From assembly GCF_000497205.1 (NCBI RefSeq), contig NZ_AYJW01000003.1, positions 53,282 to 117,281 on the forward strand: DNA of 64,000 bases, in the 5' to 3' direction. A model generated the notes under the pieces. That model did no database searches. It was given only the letters and a program-made list of their open reading frames with translations, and had not been told where the DNA came from. A program made the position numbers and the translations under genes. This DNA is from Saccharopolyspora rectivirgula DSM 43747 (lineage in GTDB: Bacteria; Actinomycetota; Actinomycetes; Mycobacteriales; Pseudonocardiaceae). This document shows positions 54,611 through 64,000 of this stretch, piece after piece (the first letter of the stretch is position 1; every line of letters starts with the position of its first letter).

Positions 54611-56902
54611 TTGTCCGACACCCGGACTGATCGGGATACCGCGCGCCAACACGAGATCGCCGCCGAACAGCAGTACGTGTCCGTGCTTTACCAGAAGTTG
54701 GACGCGCTGCGGCAGGAAACGACCGATCGACTGCAGCGCACCCTGCTGGAAACCGGCGGCACCCCGCAGGCCCGGACCGAACGCGACATCTCCGCTCGGA
54801 TGTACACCGAGCGGCTCTCCCAGCTCAGCGCCGTGGAGCACGGACTGTGCTTCGGGCGCCTCGACCTGGACAGCGGAGAGACGTTCCACATCGGCAGGAT
54901 CGGGCTGTTCGACGAGGAGAACGACTACGAGCCGCTGCTGATCGACTGGCGCGCCCCGGCCGCCCGCCCGTTCTACCTGGCCACCGCCGCATCCCGGGAC
55001 GGGGTGCGGCGACGCCGCCACCTGCACACCAAGTGGCGGAAGGTCGTGGACTACGAGGACGAGGTGCTCGACCTGGACGCCGCCGACGAGAGCAGCGACC
55101 TCGGCCTTGCCGGAGAGGCCACCTTGCTGGCCCGCCTGGACGCCCGCCGCACCGGGCAGATGCAGGACATCGTCGCCACGATCCAAGCCGAGCAGGACCG
55201 GATCATCCGCGCACCGCTCAACGGCGTTCTCGTCGTGCAGGGCGGGCCGGGCACCGGGAAGACCGCGGTGGCGCTGCACCGGGCCGCCTACCTGCTGTAC
55301 ACCTTCCGGGAGCAGCTGACCAAGCGAGGCGTCCTGGTGGTGGGGCCCAACGCGACCTTCCTGCGCTACATCGGACAGGTCCTGCCCTCGCTCGGCGAAA
55401 CCGGCGTCCTCCTGTCCACTGTGGGGGACCTGTACCCGGGGATCACCGCCACGGCGGAAGAATCCCCGCGGGCCGCCGAGATCAAAGGCCGCGAGTGCAT
55501 GGCCCAAGTCCTCCACGCGGCGGTGCGCGACCGCCAGCAAGTCCCCAAGGACTACTTCGAAGTGGTCTTCGACCGGGAGAAGCTCCTGGTCGACCGGCGC
55601 ACCGTCGCGCAGGCGCGCACCAAAGCCCGCCGGTCCCGCCGACCGCACAACCTGGCCCGGCGGATCTTCCAGAACGAGATGTTCTCCGCGCTCACCCTGC
55701 GGGTCGCCGACCGGCTCGGCCGGGACCTGCTGGACCAGCGCGACCTGGAGGACATCGACCGCGAGCTGCGCCAGGACCCGGAGGTGACCAAAGCGCTGGA
55801 CGCCCTGTGGCCCCAGCTGACCCCGCCGGAACTGCTGGACAGCCTGCTCAGCTCCCCCGAACGGTTGGCCAGCGCCTCCCGCAAGTTCCTCACCGAGGAA
55901 GAACGAGCGGCGATCCTGCGGGAACCCGGGGCCCCGTGGACCCCCAGCGACGTGCCCCTGTTGGACGAGCTGGCCGAACTGCTCGGCGAGGACGACGCCC
56001 AGCAGCGGGCCGAGCAGGAACGCCAAGAGCGCGAAGAGCTCGCCTACGCGCAAGGCGTCCTGCACATCATGGAGGAGGACGAGGAGATCCGGGACGAGGA
56101 GCGGCTCCGGGTCAAGGACGTGCTGGACGCCGAGCTGCTCGCCGACCGCTACCGGGCGCGCAGCGAGCTGACCGCCGCCGAACGGGCCGCCGAAGACCGC
56201 ACCTGGACCTTCGGGCACGTCATCGTCGACGAAGCGCAAGAGCTGACCCCCATGGCTTGGCGGGTGCTGATGCGCCGCTGCCCGAGCCGTTCCATGACGC
56301 TGGTCGGCGACACCGCGCAGACCGGGGCGCTCGGCGGCACCTCCTCCTGGGAGGAAGTGCTGCACCCGTACGTGCAGGACCGCTGGCGGCTGGCCGAGCT
56401 CACCGTCAACTACCGCACCCCCTCCGAGATCATGGCGCTGGCCAGCCGAGTCCTCGACGCGATGGACACCGACCTGACCGCTCCGCGGTCGGTGCGCAGC
56501 AGCGGCCACCGACCGTGGGCCAAGCGCGTGCCGGCCGAGTCGCTGGCCGACGAACTGGCCGCCGCGGTGCGCAGCGAACTGCAGGAGGTCGGTGACGGCC
56601 GGCTCGCCGTGCTGCTGCCACCGGACCTGCTGGCCGAGATCGGTGACCAGGTGGCCGCGGAAGTCGAGCAGGCGGTGGTGGCCAGAACCCCCGACGACCT
56701 CGAATCACCCGCGGCGCTGCTGACCGTGGAACAGGCCAAGGGCTTGGAGTTCGACTCGGTGGTCGTGGTCGAGCCGCAGGAGATCGTCGACGATTCCGAA
56801 CGCGGCCTCAACGACCTCTACGTGGGCCTCACCCGCGCCACCCAGCGGCTGGGGATCGTGCACACCGGTGACCTCCCCGAGGCGCTGAGCGACCTCGAGT
56901 GA
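54611..56902 (+). CDS. helR: HelR/HelD-like RNA polymerase-associated superfamily 1 helicase
   Basis: About 763 residues from TTG 54611 (AAGGTGGAG upstream); 783 if a leaderless GTG at 54551 is used. An N-terminal coiled-coil arm (ARQHEIAAEQQYVSVLYQKLDALRQET) leads into a UvrD-like 1A domain with Walker A QGGPGTGKTAVALHR (~210). A long inserted domain follows, then Walker B HVIVDEAQELTPMAW, ELTVNYRTPSEIM and the C-terminal YVGLTRATQRLGIVHTG. Actinobacterial homologues displace rifamycin-stalled RNA polymerase and give rifampicin tolerance; others recycle polymerase. The exact subfamily is inferred from layout. Confidence 0.88.
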   Translation: MSDTRTDRDTARQHEIAAEQQYVSVLYQKLDALRQETTDRLQRTLLETGGTPQARTERDISARMYTERLSQLSAVEHGLCFGRLDLDSGETFHIGRIGLFDEENDYEPLLIDWRAPAARPFYLATAASRDGVRRRRHLHTKWRKVVDYEDEVLDLDAADESSDLGLAGEATLLARLDARRTGQMQDIVATIQAEQDRIIRAPLNGVLVVQGGPGTGKTAVALHRAAYLLYTFREQLTKRGVLVVGPNATFLRYIGQVLPSLGETGVLLSTVGDLYPGITATAEESPRAAEIKGRECMAQVLHAAVRDRQQVPKDYFEVVFDREKLLVDRRTVAQARTKARRSRRPHNLARRIFQNEMFSALTLRVADRLGRDLLDQRDLEDIDRELRQDPEVTKALDALWPQLTPPELLDSLLSSPERLASASRKFLTEEERAAILREPGAPWTPSDVPLLDELAELLGEDDAQQRAEQERQEREELAYAQGVLHIMEEDEEIRDEERLRVKDVLDAELLADRYRARSELTAAERAAEDRTWTFGHVIVDEAQELTPMAWRVLMRRCPSRSMTLVGDTAQTGALGGTSSWEEVLHPYVQDRWRLAELTVNYRTPSEIMALASRVLDAMDTDLTAPRSVRSSGHRPWAKRVPAESLADELAAAVRSELQEVGDGRLAVLLPPDLLAEIGDQVAAEVEQAVVARTPDDLESPAALLTVEQAKGLEFDSVVVVEPQEIVDDSERGLNDLYVGLTRATQRLGIVHTGDLPEALSDLE

Positions 56903-56907
56903 CCCGC

Positions 56908-56939
56908 GGCCCGCGGGAACGCCGGTGTTCCTGCGGGCC
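56908..56939. terminator. Bidirectional terminator between helR and the PH-domain gene
   Basis: GGCCCGCGGGAAC (56908-56920) pairs with GTTCCTGCGGGCC (56927-56939) through one G-U pair. It lies 6 bp after the helR-like stop and 6 bp beyond the convergent gene's stop. Confidence 0.75.
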
Positions 56940-56944
56940 CGGTG

Positions 56945-57445
56945 TCAGCAGAAGACCGGAGCCCCGTAGCGGGACAGCGCGGTGCGGAGCTGCTCCTCGC
57001 CCCCGTGGACGTCGTTGACGTCGATCAGCCGGTAGCCGACCCGACCATCGCGCTGGAACGCCCAGTCCTTCGGCACACCGGGGTTCGCCCCGTCGTGCGG
57101 CCACACCGCCAGGTAGACGGCAGCTCCCCGGTCGCTCTTCTTCGGCTTGGGCAGCTTCGTGATCGAGACCTGCGCGATGTGCTGCCAGCCCAGCGCGACC
57201 CGCACCTTCCGCGCCGGGTGCTCCAGCAGGACGCCGCGCTCGTCGATCCGCATCGTGAACGGCCGCAGGCTGTTGACCAGCATGACGAGGCCGCTCACCC
57301 CGAGCACCGGAGAGGCGAAGAACCCCGTCCAGATCCGACCGCCGTAGATGAGAACACCGATCACCCACGCGGTCCCCACCACGCCGAGCACGAGGAACGC
57401 GATGGCCGTGATCAGATGGTCCGAACTCTTGCGGAAATCCACCAT
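56945..57445 (-). CDS. Membrane protein with PH-like domain
   Basis: 166 residues. Two TM helices (~10-32, ~38-60) precede a small PH-like beta domain with FTMRIDERGVLLEHPARKVRVALGWQHIAQVSITKLPKPKK, the usual start of bacterial PH (bPH) domains. The end (YRLIDVNDVHGGEEQLRTALSRYG) forms the terminal helix. Function is unknown; such proteins are common in actinomycetes. ATG 57445 follows GGGGGA. Confidence 0.75.
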   Translation of the reverse strand: MVDFRKSSDHLITAIAFLVLGVVGTAWVIGVLIYGGRIWTGFFASPVLGVSGLVMLVNSLRPFTMRIDERGVLLEHPARKVRVALGWQHIAQVSITKLPKPKKSDRGAAVYLAVWPHDGANPGVPKDWAFQRDGRVGYRLIDVNDVHGGEEQLRTALSRYGAPVFC

Positions 57446-57620
57446 TCCCCCGAAGACACTCCACTGAGGACATTTCTGTCCGGCTGCGCCGAACCCTCGG
57501 CAGGGTACTGGACCACCGCCTCGCGAACGGGCCGATCGCGCGCAAAACATGGCGCTGCACAAGGAGTTCTCGGACAAAAGCCCCCATTCCGGGTCCCCGA
57601 ACACCGAGCACCCGGCGCAG

Positions 57621-57654
57621 CTCCGCCCCACGAGGAACTCCTCGTGGGGCGGAG
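57621..57654. repeat. Perfect 15-bp inverted repeat
   Basis: CTCCGCCCCACGAGG (57621-57635) and CCTCGTGGGGCGGAG (57640-57654) with a 4-nt loop. There is no U-tract and no gene ends nearby on the minus strand, so its role as terminator is uncertain. Confidence 0.6.
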
Positions 57655-57718
57655 ATCCTCACGGCCAGAACACCGCTGGCGGAACCTCGGGCGTGGCACC
57701 GACTTCGAAGGTGGACAG

Positions 57719-57768
57719 GGATGAAGGGCACCTTTCTCCAACACGAGGGAGGAAGGCGCCCTTCATCC
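57719..57768. repeat. 21-bp near-perfect hairpin, possible interspersed element
   Basis: Arms 57719-57739 (GGATGAAGGGC, then ACCTTTCTCC) and 57748-57768 (GGAGGAAGGCG, then CCCTTCATCC) match at 19 of 21 positions with an 8-nt loop. It lies past the Emb gene end, where a terminator is expected, but is longer than the window's other terminators. Confidence 0.55.
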
Positions 57769-57925
57769 TGCGCGCCGTGGGCGCGGACCTCACCGCTCGG
57801 CGTCGACCTCCACCGCTGCGGGTCACGCCCTCGAGGAAGTCATGGTCCGACCAGGGCGGGGACTCCCCGCAGCGCGGCGGAGCTGATCCAGCCCCGGGTG
57901 GCGAGGACCCTCGGAGGTCACCGCA

Positions 57926-60724
57926 CTACCCCTCGGCTTCCTCCGGAACGGGCACCAACACCCTTCCCTCGCGGTACCAGGCCGGGACCGACACCTCGGT
58001 TGCGCGCGGAGCCACCTCGGTGGCCGTCTCGGGCACCCAGCGGTAGAGCTGCACCGGTTCGCGGAGCAGCTCGCTGCGCAGGTACACCGGGACCCGCTGT
58101 TCGGTGACCAGCATGCGGGCCCCGGCCAGCGGACCGTCGTACGCCGGCGGGTCCTCCGCCTCCGCGGATTCCTGCACCGGCGGGGCGATCCGCCACCCCG
58201 GCAGTTCGGCCCGGCCGTGGGGAAGCGCGGCCGGCCGCAAGCACGGGAAGGCGAAAGCCACCGGCTGCTCCAGCAGCGCCGCGGAACCCGCGGGCACCAC
58301 CTCGCTCATCGGGACCAACCGCGGTGCCCGGGGAACCCCGGCCTCCCCGTCGACCACCCGGACCGAATCGGCGCCGGGCGGGGCGAACAGCCTGACCTCC
58401 GGCCCCTCCGGGGACAGCGTGCGGGCGAACACCGTCGTACCGGAGTGCCCGAACTCCACCTCGACCTCCCCGGTGGCCGGCAGCACCACCGGCAGTTCAC
58501 CGCTGCGCTGCTCGGGAGTCAGCACGAACCAGGACTGGCCGCCGTAGCTGGCGGTCGACAACTCCCCCTGCGCGGGTTCCGGCTCGACGAGCAGGAAATC
58601 GGCGAGCCCGCAGCTCTGACCGGTCAACTGCGCGAAGTTGTCCGCGGCCACGGTGTAGGTGTTCCGCCGGTTCAGCGCGGCCTCGGCGAACGAGGTCACG
58701 GTGAACAGCACGACGAAGGCCGTCACCACGGCAGCGGCCGCCGCCGGCGGGGGTACGAGCCGCGGCCACCGCGCCGCCCGACCGTCCTCGCGGGAGACGG
58801 CCACCGCGAGCGCGAACGCCAAGCCGAAGCCGGCCGCCAGCACCAGTTCGGCCATCCGGTACCCGAGCAGGTCCAGCGGCAGCGCGTTGCCCGGCAAACC
58901 GTAATCGGACACCCACGGCCACCGGTTGAGCGCGGTCAGGACCAGCCCGGTGACCGCGGTGAGGACCGCCGTGCCCGCGATCACCTCCCAGGTGCTGCGC
59001 ACCCGGTGCCAGCTGGCGATCCCGGCGACCAGCACCGCGCTGCCCACCCCGGCCAGCTCGCCGAAGTGCTGGGTCGACTTGTCCGGGGTGAGGGAGAGCG
59101 CGGCCAAGCACAGCAGCAAGGTGGCGATCAGCCGCTTGACCGGCCCGGCCGCGAGCTCCGCGCGCCGGGTCAGCAGCACCCAAGCGACAGCGGGCACCGC
59201 CAGCAGGGTCAGCAGCATCGCGGCCCGCTTGGCCAGCGCCCCTTCGAACCGCTCGGGATCGAGCAGTCGGGCGTAGCGCTCGTACTCCGCGTACCAGGGC
59301 TGGCCGTCGTCGAGGAGCTGGCGAACCCGGGTCGCTTCGCTGACCGCGGCGAAGTTCTGGTCGGCGAACATCAACAGCACCGCGATGCCGCACGCCGCGG
59401 CGGAAACCGCCAACACGGCGGGCCAGCGCCAGTGCTCGTTGTGCCGCACCAGCAGGGCCAAGGACCGCACCTGGGCGAGGAACGGGGCGAAGGCGACCAG
59501 ACCGGCGGGGCTGATCGCGGCGGTCGCCGCGGCCACCGCCAGCCCGATCGCGGCGGGCAGCAGGCAGCGCGTGGCAGCCGCCCGCTCCACCAGGCAGAAG
59601 ACCAGCAGCGTGCCGACCGCGATCCACGCTTCGGGGCGCAGGCCCAAGTTGAACGGGATCCACCACGCGGCGAACCCGAGAGCGGTCAGCCAAGGCGCCC
59701 ACCGGAGGCGGGACCAGCCGCCCAGCCGGGGCACCACCAGTCGGGACAGCAGCAACCAGCACAGCAGGCCGAGCACTGTGGACGGCAGGCGCATCCACAG
59801 CAGATCGGGGGAAACCCCGGCCCACAGGTGGTAGAGCTCGTAGAGCCAGCCGAACGGGGCCTGCGGAACGCTCATCCACCCGTAGTGGTCGCTGACGAAA
59901 CCCGTCTCCCCGCGTTCGCGGACGATTCCGGCGAGGTAGCCGTCGTCCGCGGTCACCGGACCGATGATCGTCCAACCGGCCAGCAACGCGACCACCGCGG
60001 CATCGGGGAGCTGGGGTTTCCACCACCGGCTCGGCAGCAACCGGACCCGGCGCCGGCGGCGTTCGGTCCAGGCGATGAGCCCGAGCGCACCCAGCGAGCA
60101 GCACCCGAAGACCACGGCCAGGCCGATCTTCAACGGCCCCGGCGAGGTCTGGAAACGGGTGTCCGCGGTGAGCTCCACGGCCAGGCCACCACCGGCGGGG
60201 ACCTCCGAGAACAGTCCCGCGACCGCCGGCCGGATGTCACCGGTGTACTTGGCGACCGTCACCTCGTCCAGCAAGACCTCCGTGCTGTCGGGAGTGGACC
60301 GCAGCTGCCACTGGCACTCCCCGGACGGCAACGCCCGGTCGGCCAGCAGCGTTTCCCCGCTGGTCACCACCACCCGTCCGGAACTGGCGCGCAGCACCTG
60401 CAGCCCGGGCAGCTCCGGGGTCCGCTCGGCGGCCTGCGCCGGCACTGTGGACAGCACGATCCCGCCGGGCGGCACCTGGGCGGCAGCCGAGCAGTCCCAG
60501 GAAGCCACCAGGTGCACCGGCTGGTACGGCACCAGCGGCAGGGCCGCGGCCGGACCGCCTTCCCACCGGTAGGTGCTGACCTGCTGTTGAACCGGTGCGA
60601 ACGGGAAGAGCAACGCGGCCAGCGCGGCGATGACTCCCAACCCGGTCACCCAACGGGCATCGGTCAACCGGGCGGACACTGGCCGCAGTGGTGCAACTAC
60701 CTGCTGTGACGTCAGCACCAGCAC
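57926..60724 (-). CDS. Arabinosyltransferase, EmbA/B/C family
   Basis: A 932-residue GT-C membrane enzyme that polymerises arabinan from decaprenylphosphoryl-arabinose. The catalytic Asp pair is D260-D261 in PVTADDGYLAG on the first extracytoplasmic loop after the N-terminal jellyroll (~45-195). About 13 TM helices follow, and the C-terminal ~280 residues form the carbohydrate-binding extracellular domain (RRNTYTVAADNFAQLTGQSCGLAD onward). GTG 60724 has no clear ribosome-binding site; GTG 60718 is an alternative. Its presence implies an arabinogalactan wall, found in Pseudonocardiaceae with or without mycolates. It is a single copy with no other emb gene in the window. Confidence 0.92.
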   Translation of the reverse strand: MLVLTSQQVVAPLRPVSARLTDARWVTGLGVIAALAALLFPFAPVQQQVSTYRWEGGPAAALPLVPYQPVHLVASWDCSAAAQVPPGGIVLSTVPAQAAERTPELPGLQVLRASSGRVVVTSGETLLADRALPSGECQWQLRSTPDSTEVLLDEVTVAKYTGDIRPAVAGLFSEVPAGGGLAVELTADTRFQTSPGPLKIGLAVVFGCCSLGALGLIAWTERRRRRVRLLPSRWWKPQLPDAAVVALLAGWTIIGPVTADDGYLAGIVRERGETGFVSDHYGWMSVPQAPFGWLYELYHLWAGVSPDLLWMRLPSTVLGLLCWLLLSRLVVPRLGGWSRLRWAPWLTALGFAAWWIPFNLGLRPEAWIAVGTLLVFCLVERAAATRCLLPAAIGLAVAAATAAISPAGLVAFAPFLAQVRSLALLVRHNEHWRWPAVLAVSAAACGIAVLLMFADQNFAAVSEATRVRQLLDDGQPWYAEYERYARLLDPERFEGALAKRAAMLLTLLAVPAVAWVLLTRRAELAAGPVKRLIATLLLCLAALSLTPDKSTQHFGELAGVGSAVLVAGIASWHRVRSTWEVIAGTAVLTAVTGLVLTALNRWPWVSDYGLPGNALPLDLLGYRMAELVLAAGFGLAFALAVAVSREDGRAARWPRLVPPPAAAAAVVTAFVVLFTVTSFAEAALNRRNTYTVAADNFAQLTGQSCGLADFLLVEPEPAQGELSTASYGGQSWFVLTPEQRSGELPVVLPATGEVEVEFGHSGTTVFARTLSPEGPEVRLFAPPGADSVRVVDGEAGVPRAPRLVPMSEVVPAGSAALLEQPVAFAFPCLRPAALPHGRAELPGWRIAPPVQESAEAEDPPAYDGPLAGARMLVTEQRVPVYLRSELLREPVQLYRWVPETATEVAPRATEVSVPAWYREGRVLVPVPEEAEG

Positions 60725-60801
60725 AGAGTAAGCAGAACCCGATCAACCCAGTTGGGCGACCACGTCCCAACCCGTTGGGGTTACACCACAGGGGGTGCGG
60801 G

Positions 60802-62307
60802 TCACTGCACGGCGAGCGGCAACGCGGTGGGGTGGACCGGAGCGGGGAGCTGCGACCCACCGGTCAAGTAGGTGTCCACCGCGCTGGCCACCGAACGGCC
60901 CTCCGCGATGGCCCACACCACCAGCGAGGCCCCGCGGTGCGCGTCCCCGCAGACGAACACCCCGGGCGCCGCGGTCTCCCAGTCCGCCCCGCACCCGATG
61001 GTTCCCCTGCGGCTCAGCTCCAACCCGAGGCCGTCCAGCAGCGGCATGCGCTCAACGCCCTCGAACCCGATCGCCAACAGGCACAGGTCGCAGGGGACCT
61101 CCTCGACCTCGTCCGAGACCGGGACGACCTGCCTGCGCCCGTTGGCATCCCGCGACACCTCGACCTGGCGCAACCGGGCCGCGCGCACGTTGCCGTCGTC
61201 GTCCCCGACGAACTCCTCGATGGCGACGGCGAACTTGCGCTCCCCCGCCTCTTCGTGCGCGGGGTAGGTGCGCAGCACGTAAGGCCACGTCGGCCAGGGC
61301 GAGAGCTCGTCGTCCCGGCTCAGCGGAGGCTGCGGGTAGTTGTCCAGCTGGGTGACGCTGAGCGCGCCCTGCCGGGTCGCGGTGCCGTAGCAGTCGGCTC
61401 CGGTGTCCCCGCCACCGAGGATGAGCACGTGCTTGCCCGCCGCCGAGATCGGGGACGGACCGTCCCCCTCGCACTCCCGGTTGGCCGGCACCAGGTAGTC
61501 CATCGCCAGGTGGATCCCGTTGAGCTCGCGACCTTCGATGCCGCGGTCGTCCCGGCCGCGCAGCGCGCCGACCGCCAGCACGACCGCGTCGAACTGCGCT
61601 CGGAGCTGTTCGACCGGCAGATCGACGCCCACTTCGCAGTTGGTGACGAACTTGGTGCCCTCGGCGCGCATCTGCGCCAGCCGGCGGTCCAAAACGGACT
61701 TCTCCATCTTGAACTCGGGAATGCCGTAGCGGAGCAGGCCGCCCAAGCGGTCGTCCCGTTCGAAGACCGTCACCTCGTGCCCCGCGCGGGTGAGCTGCTG
61801 GGCGGCGGCCAGGCCGGCCGGGCCGGATCCGACCACGGCCACCCGCTGGCCGGTCTGCTCCTCCGCCGGCTGGGGCTGGACGTAGTCGTTCTCCCAGCTG
61901 TTCTCGGCGATGGTCTCCTCGACCCGCTTGATGGTCACCGGGCCGCCGGCTTGCGGGGAGATGGACAGCACGCAGGCGGCCTCGCACGGAGCCGGGCAGA
62001 GCTTCCCGGTGAACTCGGGGAAGTTGTTGGTGGCGTGCAGCCGCTCGCTGGCGCTCTGCCACTGCCCCCGCCGCACCAGGTCGTTCCACTCCGGGATCAG
62101 GTTGCCCAGCGGGCAGCCGGCCGAACCGGAGTGGCAGAACGGGATGCCGCAGTCCATGCAACGGGCGGCCTGCACGGAGACCTGCTCGTTGCGCTCGGAC
62201 GCGGGCAGGGCGGCGTAGACCTCCTGCCAGTCCCCGATCCGCTCGTCGACCGGGCGCTTGGGGGCCTCCGCCCGCGAGTGCTTCAAGAACCCCTTGGGAT
62301 CAGCCAC
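60802..62307 (-). CDS. gltD: Glutamate synthase (NADPH), small subunit
   Basis: 501 residues. The N-terminal Cys-rich segment ([21 protein letters not shown], then [12 protein letters not shown]) binds two 4Fe-4S clusters. An FAD motif [17 protein letters not shown] and an NADPH motif [16 protein letters not shown] follow, with CLLAIGFEG and [11 protein letters not shown] at the end. It passes electrons from NADPH to the large subunit for conversion of glutamine and 2-oxoglutarate to two glutamates. GTG 62307 overlaps the gltB stop by 8 bp, indicating coupled translation. Confidence 0.96.
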   Translation of the reverse strand: MADPKGFLKHSRAEAPKRPVDERIGDWQEVYAALPASERNEQVSVQAARCMDCGIPFCHSGSAGCPLGNLIPEWNDLVRRGQWQSASERLHATNNFPEFTGKLCPAPCEAACVLSISPQAGGPVTIKRVEETIAENSWENDYVQPQPAEEQTGQRVAVVGSGPAGLAAAQQLTRAGHEVTVFERDDRLGGLLRYGIPEFKMEKSVLDRRLAQMRAEGTKFVTNCEVGVDLPVEQLRAQFDAVVLAVGALRGRDDRGIEGRELNGIHLAMDYLVPANRECEGDGPSPISAAGKHVLILGGGDTGADCYGTATRQGALSVTQLDNYPQPPLSRDDELSPWPTWPYVLRTYPAHEEAGERKFAVAIEEFVGDDDGNVRAARLRQVEVSRDANGRRQVVPVSDEVEEVPCDLCLLAIGFEGVERMPLLDGLGLELSRRGTIGCGADWETAAPGVFVCGDAHRGASLVVWAIAEGRSVASAVDTYLTGGSQLPAPVHPTALPLAVQ

Positions 62308-64000
62308 GGGCTGCCTCCATGATCACTTCGTCCACGTCCCGGCCTTCGAGCTGGGCCTGCCGGGCGGCTTCCAACACCCGCTGGTAGTCGCGCGGCATCA
62401 CCTTGGTGAACGCCGCGGAACGCCGGGGCCAGTCCCCGAGCAGCGACGCCGCCACCGCGGACCCGGTCAGCTCGTGGTGCCGCTGCACCACCTCGCGCAG
62501 CCACTGCAGCTCCTCCGCGGTGGGGCGCTGCAACTCGACCATCGCGGTGTTCACCCGCCCCGGGTCCAGGTTGAGCACGTACGCGATGCCACCGGACATG
62601 CCGGCCGCCGCGTTGCGCCCGGTGCTGCCCAGCACCACGGCCCGCCCACCGGTCATGTACTCGAAGGCGTGGTCCCCGACTCCCTCGGCGACCGCGAGCG
62701 CCCCCGAGTTGCGCACGCAGAACCGCTCCCCGGCCTGGCCGCGCAGGAAGATCTCCCCGCTGGTGGCGCCGTAGCCGACCACGTTGCCGGCGATGACCTG
62801 GTCTTCGGCCGCGAACGGGGCATCGGGGTGCGGGCGGATGATGATGCGCCCGCCGGACAGCCCCTTTCCGGCGTAGTCGTTGGCGTCCCCGACCAGGTCC
62901 AGCGTGACCCCCCGGGGCAGGAACGCCCCCAGGGACTGCCCGGCCGAGCCCTCCAGCTCGATGTGGATGGTGTCGTCCACCAACCCCTTGCCGCCGTAGC
63001 GGCGGGTCACCTCGGACCCGAGCATGGTGCCGACCGTGCGGTTGACGTTGCGCACCGGCAGCTTCAGCCGAACCGGTCGGGCGTCCTCCAGGGCGGCCTC
63101 GGACAGCTGGATCAGCGTGCGGTCCAGGGCTCGGTCCAGGCCGTGGTCCTGCTCGCGCACCTTCCGGCGGGCCGGCGAGTACGGCGCGCGCGGCTCGGCG
63201 AACACCGGGCTCAAGTCCAACCCGCGGGCCTTCCAGTGCTCGACGGCCTGGTCGGTGCGCAACGCCGAAACCTGCCCGATGGCCTCGTCCAGGGAGCGGA
63301 ACCCGAGTTGGGCCAGGTACTCGCGCACCTCTTCGGCGATGAACTTGAAGTAGTTCACCACGTGCTCGACCTTGCCGGTGTAGCGCTGGCGCAGCTCCGG
63401 GTTCTGGGTGGCCACCCCGACCGGGCAGGTGTCCAGGTGGCAGACCCGCATCATCACGCAGCCCTCCACCACCAGCGGCGCGGTGGCGAAACCGTACTCC
63501 TCGGCGCCCAGCAGGGCGGCGACGACGACGTCGCGGCCGGTCTTGAACCCGCCGTCGCACTGCACCGTGATGCGGTCCCGCAACCCGTTGAGCAGCAAGG
63601 TCTGCTGGGTTTCGGCCAGCCCCACCTCCCACGGGGTGCCGGCGTGCTTGAGCGAGGTCAAGGGGGCCGCTCCGGTGCCGCCGTCGTGCCCGGAGATCAG
63701 CACCACGTCGGCGTGCGCCTTGGACACCCCGGCGGCCACCGTGCCCACGCCGGCGGAGCTCACCAGCTTGACGTGGATCCGCGCCTCCGGGTTGGCGTTC
63801 TTCAGGTCGTGGATGACCTGCGCCAGGTCCTCGATGGAGTAGATGTCGTGGTGCGGCGGCGGCGAGATCAGCCCCACGCCCGGGGTGGAGTGCCGCGTCT
63901 TGGCGATCCACGGGTAGACCTTGTGCCCGGGCAGCTGGCCGCCTTCCCCGGGCTTGGCGCCCTGGGCCATCTTGATCTGGATGTCGTCGGCGTTGACCAG
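62300..64000 (-). CDS. gltB: Glutamate synthase large subunit, 3' part
   Basis: The gene enters from the right edge on the minus strand, so its N-terminal amidotransferase and central domains are outside the window. Visible are [48 protein letters not shown], the FMN-domain [17 protein letters not shown], the 3Fe-4S cysteines in [15 protein letters not shown], and the C-terminal GXGXG beta-helix ([29 protein letters not shown]). It is translationally coupled to gltD. About 566 residues are present of an expected ~1500. Confidence 0.96.
   Translation of the reverse strand: MVNADDIQIKMAQGAKPGEGGQLPGHKVYPWIAKTRHSTPGVGLISPPPHHDIYSIEDLAQVIHDLKNANPEARIHVKLVSSAGVGTVAAGVSKAHADVVLISGHDGGTGAAPLTSLKHAGTPWEVGLAETQQTLLLNGLRDRITVQCDGGFKTGRDVVVAALLGAEEYGFATAPLVVEGCVMMRVCHLDTCPVGVATQNPELRQRYTGKVEHVVNYFKFIAEEVREYLAQLGFRSLDEAIGQVSALRTDQAVEHWKARGLDLSPVFAEPRAPYSPARRKVREQDHGLDRALDRTLIQLSEAALEDARPVRLKLPVRNVNRTVGTMLGSEVTRRYGGKGLVDDTIHIELEGSAGQSLGAFLPRGVTLDLVGDANDYAGKGLSGGRIIIRPHPDAPFAAEDQVIAGNVVGYGATSGEIFLRGQAGERFCVRNSGALAVAEGVGDHAFEYMTGGRAVVLGSTGRNAAAGMSGGIAYVLNLDPGRVNTAMVELQRPTAEELQWLREVVQRHHELTGSAVAASLLGDWPRRSAAFTKVMPRDYQRVLEAARQAQLEGRDVDEVIMEAARG

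Larger units (their letters stand above)
57446..57925. other. Gene-free region with two large hairpins
   Basis: 480 bp between two minus-strand genes without a credible reading frame. It contains two long inverted repeats, listed separately. Their spacing and strength suggest terminators or repeated elements rather than coding DNA. Confidence 0.45.

Noticed and set aside
53057..56509. Long minus-strand open frame across gntP and the helR-like gene
   Set aside because: It is antisense to two clear genes and has no recognisable domain.

Overview
The window is a chromosomal segment of a high-GC Gram-positive bacterium, most likely an actinomycete of the Pseudonocardiaceae (Saccharopolyspora-like; the genus is an inference). 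The evidence is uniformly GC-rich coding DNA, many GTG and TTG starts, an anti-sigma/SigF pair, an Emb-type arabinosyltransferase, an IdeR/DmdR-type iron box, actinobacterial DsbA-VKOR and HelR-type genes, and paired E1-alpha/E1-beta pyruvate dehydrogenase genes. I see no rRNA, tRNA, CRISPR array, insertion sequence or phage gene. Most genes look like core or lineage-typical chromosomal genes.

Layout. 1-3.4 kb: the 3' part of methylmalonyl-CoA mutase, its G-protein chaperone MeaB and a short GntR regulator. 3.4-9.8 kb: a minus-strand run with a degenerate GGDEF/EAL protein, an aldo/keto reductase, an M50 protease, an M20 amidohydrolase and an EI24 membrane protein. 10.3-12 kb: a secreted I36-type protein and an iron-box-controlled siderophore-binding lipoprotein. 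12.3-19.6 kb: a pyruvate dehydrogenase operon (lpdA, pdhA, pdhB, pdhC on the minus strand), then a PucR-type regulator and an acyl-CoA thioesterase. 20-24.9 kb: an ATP-dependent DNA ligase, a DsbA-VKOR disulfide-forming pair, rsbW-sigF behind a SigF-type promoter, and an M23 peptidase.

25.6-33.3 kb is the most interesting part. A very close homologue of plant and cyanobacterial UDP-sulfoquinovose synthase sits next to a GtrA flippase-like protein, a polyprenyl-phosphate-sugar-synthase-like GT2, a GT-C membrane glycosyltransferase and a sugar-nucleotide epimerase. This suggests a sulfosugar-containing envelope glycan built through lipid-linked donors. Immediately upstream on the same strand is a three-gene operon (Tm-1-like/UPF0261, PEP-hydrolase-like TIM barrel, SRPBCC) of unknown function.

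33.5-40.3 kb: a 54-residue protein, an acyl-CoA dehydrogenase divergent from a TetR gene across a clear operator, a tandem glycine riboswitch ahead of gcvT-glyA, and a CycA-like glycine/D-serine permease behind a structured leader with a terminator-like hairpin. 40.4-49 kb: DedA, DacB (PBP4), LysE with a divergent Lrp regulator, a conserved membrane protein, a second TesB, pyruvate kinase, VanZ and DUF2461. 49-57.5 kb: an NB-ARC/LuxR regulator, a lytic transglycosylase, a GntR-gluconate permease pair, a HelR-like RNA polymerase-associated helicase and a PH-domain membrane protein. 57.5-64 kb: a gap with two large hairpins, an Emb-type arabinosyltransferase, gltD, and the 3' part of gltB running off the window.

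Most transcription units end in GC-rich hairpins that can be read directly from the sequence, and these are listed. Function assignments rest on recognisable motifs and family resemblance; no database search was run.
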